A stretch of DNA of 64,000 bases. Origin: Paramecium octaurelia. Lineage: Eukaryota > Ciliophora > Oligohymenophorea > Peniculida > Parameciidae. The DNA is taken from the NCBI GenBank assembly GCA_905182995.1, contig CAJJDP010000045.1, positions 493,730-557,729 of the forward strand, read 5' to 3'. Position 1 is the stretch's first letter, and each line of letters opens with the position of its first letter. Made by a program: the position numbers and the translations under genes. The notes under the pieces were generated by a model, which searched no databases, was not told the origin of the DNA, and saw only the letters and a program-made list of their open reading frames with translations. Shown here in pieces: positions 40,073 through 51,195 of the stretch.

Positions 40073-43000
40073 TCAAATTTTAAAGACAACATCTGTCCCT
40101 TTTAGTTCTTATTTTCTAATTAGGTCTCTCTATTCTTCTCTTGTAAAGCTTTACAAACATTAAGATATATCTATATAAATTTCCCTTTTATATTCATTTA
40201 GATTTTCTAATTGCTCCTTCAATTAATCTTTATTAAATTCACAATTTATTAATATCATTTTAAATAAACGGAGATTTTTAAAATTATATTCTTAAAAATC
40301 TAATTTGATATTTTCAAATGTAATATCAAGAGTTTCCAATTACTTACTTCTTAAATTATTAGAAAATTAAAAACTCTAAATAGTTCCTTTATTAATAATT
40401 GATGCCTTGAAAAGTTTCAAATAATTGAATTCTTAAAATAATTATTCACAATTATTAAGAATAAGATTACCAGAAACTTCAAAATAAAATTCCTCAAAAT
40501 TATATCTATCTAATTTTAAAAAATTGTCATTTATATTTAAATTGATTTCTATTCCTACTTAAGCGGGATTATTTCTATATTATTGTATTATTTAGAAATA
40601 TGAGTATGAAAATGCTATTAGAGTTCCTGTTCTTTCAACACAAAATTCCATTTAATGTTCATTTGTAGCTTCTACTTAGAGTTGCAAAAACTTTAATTAT
40701 TTTGGGCAATTTCTAATAATTACATTAATATGAGGAATATGGATTGAATTTACTTCATCTAAATAATAATTCAATTTTAATTAATAGATTTGACTCACTA
40801 TTAAACAACTTATTAAATCATCTAATTCGCTTCCCATACAAAACAATCTTTATGCCTAATCAATTTCTAAAATACTTTAAATACAACCAAGTATATACCT
40901 AAACTGAGCTTACTTCTTCAATTTTTTTAAGTGTGAAAAATCAGAAAAATTTATTGTTTTCAAATTAATTTTAAAATTACAAAATTTTTGTATATGATTT
41001 AAATATGCTTTTGACATAATAGAGAAGGATTTAGGATATGCTAATAGTATTTGGTTTGGTATTCTGCTTAAATATTAAATAGATTATAAGAATTAATCGA
41101 CTGAAGATGTGCTTAAAATTAAAGCTGGAATAAAAAAGTCTTTAATAGTTATATGTAGTAAATCTAATATTACAAAAAAAACAGATTTGAATATCCCAAA
41201 TGACAATATAGTAAATTTTTCCACATCATAAACAGGTGACATCGATAAAAAAAAAACATAACTAAGGAACCACATTGAAAGTGTCTTGTACAGTTGATCT
41301 CCAATTCATGCATTAAAAGAATGGGTGTGACGAATATCCTATAGCAAGCGAAATTTTCTCATGTGATTCAAATACTTAAGTAGCAACATTACCCTGAAAT
41401 CTTAAGGCATATTTCCGAAACTTAATGCGAGTGTTCATACAATAGCTATTCTTTATTCTTAAATATTCCCTATTCACTAAGAGGATTACAACACAACTTA
41501 ATACTTAATCTAGCTTTATAGTGTTTAATACTAAAAAACCCAGAATAGCTCTAAATCTACGCTGCAACATTAATGCAAATGATAAAGTCGATGTTGCTGA
41601 ATTGAATGCGATTATAACTAGAAAGGTATATATAAATAGATCAGCTCTATCAATCATGTAAAGAATCAAAAAATATGAATAGGCTGTATCGAAAACATTT
41701 TCGATAAACGGTGCTATACATATTTCAAATTTTTCACCAATTCGTTAAAATTCCTTATAAACATCGTACAAACATAACAAACAAGCATTTTAACTAACAT
41801 ATTCTGCAAAAAGTTCTCTTTTGGTTATTCTATCAATTAATTCTTTTGCTCTACTAATAATTATTACACCATGTTGAAAATATTGGTATCTCTAGATTGG
41901 AATTAGTTCTAAGAATTCTTCAGAAAGTTATAAGTAACCTTAATTTGTAACATATTTTTTTTCTTATGATTAACAACCAGCAGTTATTTTTGGATTTTAA
42001 ATAAATTATATTTATTGGACTCTCTTACTTAATTCATCAAAATACGAATTGAATGTTTCAATATTATCAATTGGCAATTTACTGATGGCTTAAGGTTCAA
42101 TTTTCAAATTTGGAATATTGTTAAAAATACCTCCCAACATTGTTAATTTATCGTCTTCAAGATAATAAAGAATTATTTATTCTACTTTAATAAATTTAAA
42201 ACAATTAGCTAAATATTACAATGTAACTTCTTCATATTTATCAATAAATTTAAATTCAATATTTTTATACATATTCTACCTTAATAAGTAACTTATATTT
42301 ATATCATACATTTTTTCTTTTAATAAGGGCTGAAATTACTTGGATCAATATAAAAATTATTACAATAAAAAAAAGACATATTAATTTAATCTGATTTTAA
42401 TAATTGTTTTATTTCATAAATATACTTTAACTGGATTTTTTTATGTCCCCAATTTTAATCCAATCTAATTTATCTATAAGTTGTAACTAATACAATGAAT
42501 TAAAATTCGAAATAGTAGTTTATTAAATTAATTACTAATAATCCAAAACAAAACAGGTTTAATCCATCCCATGATCCTTTTAATTAATTAAAAAAGCCTT
42601 ATATACAGAGTTAAGGGATTGTTTAAATAGCCATTGTTATCATCATTGAGAAGAGAGTAACTCTATGGAATATTAGATCCCTAAAGATATTGACAGGTTT
42701 TTTTCTATCTTTGAAAAGCCTACACGGATTTCTATTTTTACGTTTGTAACTCAACTCTTAGTATTTATTAATTTAACTGAATGAAAACTACTTAATAGAT
42801 TAATCTCTGTTGTAATAAATAATAAATGGAGCTAATTTACAATAGCTTAACCGTCCCATAAACATATAATATAAATAATTAGTAATTTCAACAAAAAAAC
42901 TATGTTCGTCAATTTCTTTGTAATAATAAGTATACATCCAAGCTAAAATATGAACTACAACCCTTGACATTATAGATAAATTATAACAGAACTCAAAGTA

Positions 43001-43303
43001 TGTAGTATCATCAGCAATATTATTATGTAAGATGTAAATTAATGTAAAGATAAGTTCTAGAGCACTTAAAAGATATAAAAAGGCCTGAAATCCTATTTTA
43101 GCATAATATTTCCAAACACTTGAGCATCTCTTAACTTCTATTAAACGATTTTCTATTAATTCTTAGAAGTCACTCTTCAAATTGATCATTTCATGAGGTG
43201 ACCAATCTAAATGAGGTTCAGAAATAAAACAAAAGTATTTAAATAGTCGTAGGCACATTTTTTTAATCCAATAACAAAAAATAATATCATTTTATAAAAT
43301 CAT
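40073..43303 (-). CDS. Large multi-pass membrane protein with leucine-rich C-terminal part, frames interrupted
   Basis: This is a minus-strand gene of about 1060 codons. The start MILQNDIIFCYWIKKMCLRL leads to several hydrophobic segments, including FLYLLSALELIFTLIYIL, ILAWMYTYYY and MMITMAIQTIPQLCIQG. The latter 'PQL.IQ' pattern is a faint echo of XK-related proteins, not a firm match. A soluble part follows (LGGIFNNIPNLKIEPQAISK), then more membrane segments (FVIIAFNSATST-like) and a C-terminal region with leucine-rich, LRR-like spacing (FEEFYFEVSGNLILNNCEQL, LETLDITFENIKLDF). Long stretches have no TGA, but the frame shifts near 42330 and at a run of ten A (41247-41256). The last TGA is 40073-40075. 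The gene is either recently damaged or carries homopolymer sequencing errors. Confidence 0.65.
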
Positions 43304-43422
43304 TTCTTTTAAAAAAGAACTAAATTTAATTCTACATCAGAAAATTGGTATAATTTTCTAATTTTAATGAATGATAATTAAACATATTTTCAAATTTTTC
43401 TAAAAATTAAAATAAAAACTTT

Positions 43423-44751
43423 ATTATGAAAGTAAGGCTGTAAAGTTAATTATTTTCTATAAACTCTCATGCGCTTATCTAAAATATATACTCTAATAAA
43501 TTAGAAATCAAATGAAGTGTGAAGTATTCTAATTAAATTTAATTATATTAATATTATACAAAAATTGAATAAAAATTTAAAGAGCCCAAGAAAATTCAAT
43601 TCCATTAAATCTTCTTTAACATTCAATATATATAATTATATTTTAATTTTCAAAATAAACTTTGATATTATGATTATTTTTAAACAGAATCTGATAAATA
43701 GAAGTTATATATTAGAATTAAAATTCAAGAAAGATAAAATATCCAATAAAATTAAGATCTTGGATAAAATTACTTATACAAATATCTGAAATTACAACAT
43801 AATATTAAATCTTAACAAGTTAGAATAAGCTTATTTACTTCTAGAAATAAGTATAATGTTTTACACTTTTTTTAATATTTTACTTAACTTAAAAATCTTA
43901 ATTAATTATATTTAAGCTTTTAGGAATAATATTTCATTTGAAAAATAAAAAAGAAAGAGAATTATAAATCCCTTTTTTTTTTCATGGAGTAAAATTCTAT
44001 ATGGTCTCACATCTTTTGGCTCATTAACAACAAAATAATTCTTTAACTTCATTTTCTAACTTTATCTAATTTTTTTTGGATTTACTCTTGTCATAAATAT
44101 TGCCGCAAACTATTTATCCAGAACTTAAGTATAACTTGCATATCCATCTCTAGTGCAAACATTAAAATCATTTGAAAAATAAATTTCATTTCCTACTTTT
44201 ATCATGTTTCCAAATTCATCTTAACAATCGTTATTAGCATATAAATTATTCACACCAGGCATTAAATTATTTTTAACAATTGAATTGACAAAATTTTGCT
44301 TTGTACCATGATACATGATTTTCCATTCATTAGGGTTGCCATCCATTTATATCCAATCTTAATTTTCTCCATATTTTTTAATATCTAATCCAAATCCATA
44401 ACAACCTCTTGGAAAATAATAATCATATCTGTGATCAGAAGGTCCTCTTTATTCTTTTTCTTTAAAATTACTCCACTTCATATTGTATTTTGGATTAAAA
44501 TCATCAGAAGAAAGAATTATTCCAGAACTTTTTGCTAATTATTCTCCAGCAACTCTTGCTGAATCAAAGTATGCTAAATATTCTATTTTCCCATTACAAT
44601 AATTATTTAAATATTCCTATGCAGCTGGAATATTTTATATAAATTATTAAATTTCATAAGTTTTTCCTTTAATTAAAAAATTAATTTCAAAACTTCCCTT
44701 TGATACTCCTAAAATTTCAATTTAATCAATTGGAATTTATAGTGAGCTTGA
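43423..44751. repeat. Direct duplication B, copy 1 (ends at N 44752)
   Basis: These 1329 bases recur at 44753-46081, with the N between. I read this as unmerged overlapping contig ends. Confidence 0.95.
43970..44751 (-). pseudogene. Artefactual partial copy of the YHGT gene
   Basis: This is a repeat of the 3' part of the gene at 45300-46646, cut off at the N of contig join B. It has no 5' end of its own. I regard it as an assembly product, not a biological pseudogene. Confidence 0.85.
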
Positions 44752-44752
44752 N
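44752..44752. other. Single N: contig join B
   Basis: One undetermined base at the boundary between the two copies of duplication B. Confidence 0.97.
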
Positions 44753-46081
44753 ATTATGAAAGTAAGGCTGTAAAGTTAATTATTTTCTATAAACTCTCAT
44801 GCGCTTATCTAAAATATATACTCTAATAAATTAGAAATCAAATGAAGTGTGAAGTATTCTAATTAAATTTAATTATATTAATATTATACAAAAATTGAAT
44901 AAAAATTTAAAGAGCCCAAGAAAATTCAATTCCATTAAATCTTCTTTAACATTCAATATATATAATTATATTTTAATTTTCAAAATAAACTTTGATATTA
45001 TGATTATTTTTAAACAGAATCTGATAAATAGAAGTTATATATTAGAATTAAAATTCAAGAAAGATAAAATATCCAATAAAATTAAGATCTTGGATAAAAT
45101 TACTTATACAAATATCTGAAATTACAACATAATATTAAATCTTAACAAGTTAGAATAAGCTTATTTACTTCTAGAAATAAGTATAATGTTTTACACTTTT
45201 TTTAATATTTTACTTAACTTAAAAATCTTAATTAATTATATTTAAGCTTTTAGGAATAATATTTCATTTGAAAAATAAAAAAGAAAGAGAATTATAAATC
45301 CCTTTTTTTTTTCATGGAGTAAAATTCTATATGGTCTCACATCTTTTGGCTCATTAACAACAAAATAATTCTTTAACTTCATTTTCTAACTTTATCTAAT
45401 TTTTTTTGGATTTACTCTTGTCATAAATATTGCCGCAAACTATTTATCCAGAACTTAAGTATAACTTGCATATCCATCTCTAGTGCAAACATTAAAATCA
45501 TTTGAAAAATAAATTTCATTTCCTACTTTTATCATGTTTCCAAATTCATCTTAACAATCGTTATTAGCATATAAATTATTCACACCAGGCATTAAATTAT
45601 TTTTAACAATTGAATTGACAAAATTTTGCTTTGTACCATGATACATGATTTTCCATTCATTAGGGTTGCCATCCATTTATATCCAATCTTAATTTTCTCC
45701 ATATTTTTTAATATCTAATCCAAATCCATAACAACCTCTTGGAAAATAATAATCATATCTGTGATCAGAAGGTCCTCTTTATTCTTTTTCTTTAAAATTA
45801 CTCCACTTCATATTGTATTTTGGATTAAAATCATCAGAAGAAAGAATTATTCCAGAACTTTTTGCTAATTATTCTCCAGCAACTCTTGCTGAATCAAAGT
45901 ATGCTAAATATTCTATTTTCCCATTACAATAATTATTTAAATATTCCTATGCAGCTGGAATATTTTATATAAATTATTAAATTTCATAAGTTTTTCCTTT
46001 AATTAAAAAATTAATTTCAAAACTTCCCTTTGATACTCCTAAAATTTCAATTTAATCAATTGGAATTTATAGTGAGCTTGA
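44753..46081. repeat. Direct duplication B, copy 2
   Basis: Second copy of 43423-44751. It continues into unique sequence that completes the minus-strand YHGT gene. Confidence 0.95.
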
Positions 46082-46646
46082 TAATTTTTAAGTAAAATCT
46101 GCCAAATGAAATTCTAATAACTTTTTGTCTTCCATAATTTTATCATAATCAAGTTTTTCATTTCTAATCTTAAAGCAAGACTAATCTTAAGAAAAAATTC
46201 GTATAACTTAATCCAATCCAAATGATTTTATTTTATTTGATTTCAAAACCTCTATATTTAAATCTCTTAATAGTTATTCTTTTAAAACATAGAGCATCAA
46301 TTCAGGATTTGAAGCTTCAATATTCTAATTTATATGAGGAATTGATTTTGGTTCAACAACCAATTATAATTTTCTAAATAGTTATTACTAATATAAATGT
46401 TTTTTAGTATTATTTTTAATCCTTAGTAAGATTACTATTCTAATCTATTTTATCAAGTTAATTTCTTAACAAACTTATTTATTCATTAAATAAAGGTTTA
46501 GCAAGAATATTTTATAATTCCCAATTTTATGTTATGATAGGTTCTAAGCACTACTGTTCGAATAAAAATGTGTAGGCCTTTTTTATATTTAAGTACTTAA
46601 ATATTTTTAAGGGAAAATAGTTAAAAATACACTCAAATGAACACAT
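45300..46646 (-). CDS. Protein with YHGT ADP-ribosyltransferase-like C-terminal domain
   Basis: The minus-strand gene starts MCSFECIFNYFPLKIFKYLN at 46646. A helical Gln/Leu/Lys-rich part (LRNQLDKIDQNSNLTKDQKQ) is followed by EPKSIPHINQNIEASNPELM and a long clean stretch to DHRYDYYFPRGCYGFGLDIK. The C-terminal part then has WKIMYHGTK, EIYFSNDFNVCTRDGYASYT, FMTRVNP and PKDVRPYRILLH. 'YHGT' followed by 'IYFS' recalls the H-Y part of the ADP-ribosyltransferase/PARP fold; the third catalytic residue is not identified, so activity is uncertain. A frame change near 46370 needs an intron or indel. The 3' end is unclear beside a run of ten A (about 45303-45312). Its 3' part is repeated at 43970-44751. 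Confidence 0.6.
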
Positions 46647-47327
46647 TATTAAGAAATATATCATCAAGGATAAACTAATTTGATATTGTATTCAATTTAA
46701 ATCATACTAATATTTTTATCTTCTTTAGCTCAAGGGTGGTGAAGTTTCCCAGGCCAAGAGCGATTAAGTATTTGGTGGATCCTGCCCTAATGTGATTAGG
46801 AATATCCTCATCAAACCAGAGAGAAAAAAGTAACAGTTCAAAGGATAAGGAATTGCCCCTTTATTCTCGAGCTAGATTAATTATCTCTCATGTTATTCTC
46901 AGTGAATCTCTCAGTTAAGAACACTGAAAGTTTAGAATGAATTATTTTTTTGAAACAAATTGCTGTAGTTCTAATTGATATATTAATAATAATACATACA
47001 TACATAAAAATTCATTTATTCTAAAAAATTTTTTTATCATATTAAAATGTGAGGGTCAGATTTTAATAAGATCTGATCGAACAGAGTAATGCTCTGACCG
47101 ATGCGCTTGCTTCTCAAAACTCAGCTATTTCTGTCTAGTCAAGTCCGATCTAAACGGATTAGTTGAGGTTGGGATTAAAAAAGGGATAAGGTAATCGCTG
47201 TTAGGCATCTGAGCCGCAGCCTATTTCTAATAATGTGCTAGAGTCTTCAAAATCTGTGAATATCCTATGTTGGAACCTTTAAGGATACTCCTACCGAAAA
47301 TATGAGCATCTAAAAACCTCCCACATC

Positions 47328-48110
47328 ATTTTAGCTTAAGAGGCTAACTTGATTGATGGGAAGAAAGACTATAATGTATATGGCTACTAAAGCTATATTA
47401 AAGAAAGAATTGGACACCCTCTAATGACTCTGGTTAGGAAAAAAATCCTTCCAGAAGAATCCATGATCTAGAAACCCAAAATAACTTAGTGTTTGAAGTC
47501 TTTTTCTCAAAATTCTCCTTATTAGTAGTAAATATCCACTTAACTAGTGGATCTAAGAGAGAGTGGAAGGCCACTCTAGAAAAGTTTTAATATGCTCCTT
47601 CTATAATGGTGGAGATATTAACTATTAAATGAAAAAGAATCCAAATCCCTATTATGATTTAATAACTAAAGATGTCACGAGAAAGAATGTGGTTAGAACT
47701 AAATGTAGACAAATCGACTATTTAATGATTAGAAAAAATATAGATTGGTAATATGGAATGACGGAATAATTGAGTCATTTTATTAATTTCTCTGATCATA
47801 AACCTTTAACTACTTCAATTGTTATACCTAAAGAAGCCTTGTTTAAAATCCCTGTCATCAATACAAAATTGCTTAATCAACACCTATTTCTACTCAAAGA
47901 AAAACCAAAAAAAAATTTTGACTATATGAAAATTTGCAACAATCCCTCTTTCTATGGAGTAAAATACATAGATTATGAGATTATAATCAATAAAAAATTC
48001 AGTGAATCCATAGAAGCTACTAAAGCCTTACTTTCTCAAAAAAATCAAAAGAGTTTTATAACCTAATACAACATTCTAGAAACCTAAAACATTATAAAAA
48101 GGAAGGTTCT
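47328..48110 (+). pseudogene. APE-like endonuclease domain of the LINE, frameshifted
   Basis: This domain would nick target DNA for reverse transcription. QEAN supplies the metal-binding Glu, GDIN the catalytic Asp/Asn and SDH the catalytic Asp-His pair; all three survive as text. The reading frame changes between QEANLID and VFEVFFSKFSLLVVNIHLTS (about 47488), and again before GGDIN. From 47609 the frame stays open through IPVINTKLLNQHLFLLKEKP and on to about 48110. The long open 3' portion suggests decay that is not very old. Confidence 0.7.
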
Positions 48111-48229
48111 ATCATGAATTTTGTTCAGCTATTCAATGGTAAATTAATCTTCGATTAAAACTTATGTATATAAGATCTCCTTCTAATTTAACAAGAATAG
48201 ATATTTAAATATTGCGATCGACTTCCTTA

Positions 48230-49065
48230 ATTAACTTTTCTTCAATTAAACTCTGATTTAGTTAAGAAATTAAGAGGTAACAAAAAGGCTGTCTCTTATG
48301 ATTTAGTGGAACTAAAACATTTGATGAATTTTGTAGATGCTTAGTACTAATTGGAAATAGACTTTGAAAAAATGATTAACCTTGAGTTCTTATTCTCTAT
48401 GAGAATTGTTCCTCTTAATAAAATGCATCTCGCTATCCCCCTCTAGGGATAGTTTAGGCCTATTATGGTAATAAGTCCTTTTATCAAACTATTTGAATGC
48501 CATTATGTAGAAAGATATTAAAGAATTTGTATGGATAAGATTAATGCTTCCCATATTGGTTTTATTTCCCATATGGGATGTTCGCTCCACATATCTGCCC
48601 TAGTAAGAGAGCTGTAATCTTAGGTGAAAAAAAATACAGTTTTTGTGCAATTAATTAGTTAGCTTAAATAAATTCCTACCAATTAGACATATGACATAAT
48701 TATGGAACTCTTTTATTAAGCCACATTTTGATTATGTAACACCCTTAATGGGATATTTCTCTTTCGCTCATGTGACCAAATGGAAATAGCTATATAGACA
48801 ATCAATTAAAAAAACATTATAACTTCCTTAATATCTTCCTAATGAAGAACTGGATAAAATTTGGAAGTAATTTGGATTCAGACCTTCGACATTGTTGGAA
48901 CTCACTCTGCAATAAGCCAACAGATTCCAAGAGGAACTCAAAAGAACCTAGCAACCTATTGCTAAATTAAAACTTTTACATAACGCTAATGATTATTGGT
49001 AATAATTGAGAGACCTAAGCTTTGATTAAGGCCCCATTAATAATGAAATTTAAAAAAAAGGGGAA
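48230..49065 (+). pseudogene. Reverse transcriptase remnant of the LINE
   Basis: The frame covers the front of a non-LTR RT: NKMHLAIPLQGQFRPIMVIS and CMDKINASHIGFISHMGCS fit the conserved blocks before the catalytic box. It hits TGA near 48730 (after YQATF). A short frame-shifted VTPLMGYFSFAHVTKW follows, then a C-terminal segment ending LRDLSFDQGPINNEIQKKGE. The catalytic Asp-Asp pair is not found, so the element cannot be active as it stands. Confidence 0.7.
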
Positions 49066-49075
49066 AAAAATTTTT

Positions 49076-50463
49076 ATTTACAATTAAAAATATATTTTTT
49101 AGTTTTATGATGGGAGTAAAAATATAACATCCATAATACATTATTTCTTATTTTATTTAAATTAAGTCTTTTCTTTGATTAATATACTATAACCATCTAA
49201 TTGTGTATAAATATTATATCATTTTGTGTTGGACAATCTCTTTGCAAGATGCATGACAGTCTGAAGGCCGTTCTTAAAAAATTAGGACTATTCTAAAATT
49301 AATTGATATTTATAATTTAATTAATTTGAAGATTGTTAAAATTATTTGATTTATAAAAATTTAAATTACTTTACTTCTTTGTAGAAACATTTTTTGTGTA
49401 AAATTTGATTCTTTTTGTAGTCAAATCTTATTCATTAAGTATCAGAATTTCAATATTTCTAACTTGAACCGCGTTACTTAATTGCATAAATCTACTCTAG
49501 AGACCAAATAGATCACAGAGATCATCCTCCATTTCACTTTGATAACTCTTAAACAAGAACATATTGATTGGGCATTGTAAATTCATTGAGTTTGAATTGT
49601 AGATGTTTGAAATAGTAAATAATATGATATTAATAGTTTGAAAATATATTCAATAAATTAATATCTCAACAAAAATACTCATAAAGTACCTTTAATAAGT
49701 GAATATTTTTAGTTATAAGAGCCTACTGAATAGCGGTATAGATAATAAAGAGTTTAACACGTAGATAGTTTAAAAATCTCCATGACTTTTCTTTGAAATT
49801 CATTTCAAATAATTATACAATATGAACACATCATAACTTATCAATATATTTTAAATTCTTAGAATACTATATTTTGTAGTTTAGAAGAAATAAAGTATTG
49901 TGTTAATTTTTATATAAAATATACTTAAAAACAATATTCTCCATTTTATAAACTAAATAAGATTCTCTCTATAAAAAAGAATAATTGTTGTGACCAATAG
50001 GTCTTTCTTAGAAAATTGTTTTTTACAATTAGAAATCCTAATGAAATAGTGATTTCAAATTAAATTAGTGCATTTCATAGATATTTTTTGTATATCAATT
50101 TTGTATAATCAAATAAATATTTCCAATATTAATTTAGATGAAATCAAGTGTTTCAACTCCTTGATATATTTGCTATTGTGATATCATGAATCTGGATATA
50201 AATAAAGATATCCCCATCATAAACTCATTAATGATAAAAATCTTAATTGCCTTATACCTAAACTCAAACTGCAATAGATTAATAAATCAAGTAAGGAATA
50301 TCATCAAAATTAATTGAAATTGATTCACACAAGAATTTCTTATGTATCTATTCTTTATTATTATTTTATTAATTATTTTCTTTGTATTAAATTTAGTGCT
50401 AATTTTTGAATTACTTAAACTAACCATGCAATTTAGAACTAATTATTAATAATTTTTTGTATA
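49076..50463. other. AT-rich intergenic region
   Basis: About 1.4 kb between the LINE remnant and the GTPase pseudogene. I find no supportable gene. A short GC-richer patch near 49228-49270 is unexplained. Confidence 0.5.
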
Positions 50464-51117
50464 ATGTCAGAAAAGAATCCTATTTCAATTAAATTAATTG
50501 TTCTTGGTGATGCCAATGTTGGAAAAGTTGACATACTTTTGAGGTATTTACTTAAGCAAGTCTAGTTATATAAAAAGATTAGATTTCTCAAGATTTCATT
50601 CCTAAGGTCTTTGAAAATTACACGATTACAACAGTTGTTGATGGGAAAAAGATTAATTTAAGTTTATGGGATACTGCTGGATAAGAAACATATAATAGGC
50701 TAAGAATATTAAGTTACGGTTAAGCTGATGTCTTTTTGATAGTCTTCTCTATTATTGATGAATAGAGTTTCTAAAATGCAGTCACTAAATGGTATTAAGT
50801 GTAGAAGTTCCTGAATTAAAAAATGTACCAAAAATTTTTTTTGGAAATAACAAAGATTAAAGAAATTTGTCAAATCCAAGCCATGTCTAATATGAAGCAG
50901 TATATTAAATTTAATCAATTATTTGGCAAAATCTAAAATTGATTAATTGTAATGTTAATATCTGGAATGTTCATCATAAACATAAGAAGGTTTAAAAGAG
51001 GTCTTTGACTAAGCGATAAAAAAAGTCCTTTAAGTTAAAGGTTAAAAATCAGAAAATACTTCAAGTAAAAATCAAAAAGGATCAAATCAGGAAAAAGAAA
51101 AATGCTTAATTTTTTGA
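50464..51117 (+). pseudogene. Rho/Rac-family small GTPase, frameshifted
   Basis: Rho GTPases are membrane-bound switches for actin and polarity. The start is MSEKNPISIKLIVLGDANVG. The P-loop reads GDANVGKV, with Val in place of the Ser/Thr that binds magnesium. After a 23-nt intron (GTCTAGTT...GATTAG) come [17 protein letters not shown] (switch I with Rho-type FENY), SLWDTAGQETYNRLRILSY (switch II) and VFLIVFSIIDEQSF. The frame then shifts before VEVPELKNVPKIFFGNNKDQ, and again before YLECSSQTQEGLKEVFDQAI. The last frame ends with CLIF and TGA, a CaaX-type prenylation box. Two frameshifts and the P-loop change argue for a recent pseudogene. Confidence 0.75.
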
Positions 51118-51195
51118 TTAAATATACGCAATAAATGATAAAAATATCACAGTTTCATATATTCATATTTAATTATCAAACACTTCCATTATGAA

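Larger units (their letters stand above)
46729..49075 (+). mobile_element. Degenerate LINE-type (non-LTR) retrotransposon
   Basis: The plus strand carries pieces of an APE-type endonuclease followed by a reverse transcriptase, as in LINE elements. Endonuclease landmarks are QEANLID (47337), GGDINY (about 47609), CRQIDYLMIRKNIDW (about 47708) and SDHKPL (47791). RT landmarks are QFRPIMVISPFIKLFE (about 48450) and SHIGFISHMGCSVHISALVR (about 48548). A C-terminal piece near 48900-49020 reads LQQANRFQEELKRTQQ. The endonuclease lies in three frames, so there are at least two frameshifts. The RT active-site box (F/Y-A-D-D) is absent, and the expected middle of the RT is missing. An A-rich stretch near 49050-49070 may be the remains of the 3' tail. 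The 5' boundary is a guess: a frame reading VFGGSCPNVIRNILIKPER (about 46770) may or may not belong. Confidence 0.75.

Noticed and set aside
43565..45119. Two identical 74-aa plus-strand frames (43565-43789 and 44895-45119).
   Set aside because: They are the same bases repeated by contig join B, and the region is AT-rich without protein-like texture.
49228..49270. Short GC-richer patch reading LDNLFARCMTV.
   Set aside because: Too short, followed at once by TGA, with no neighbouring coding frame.
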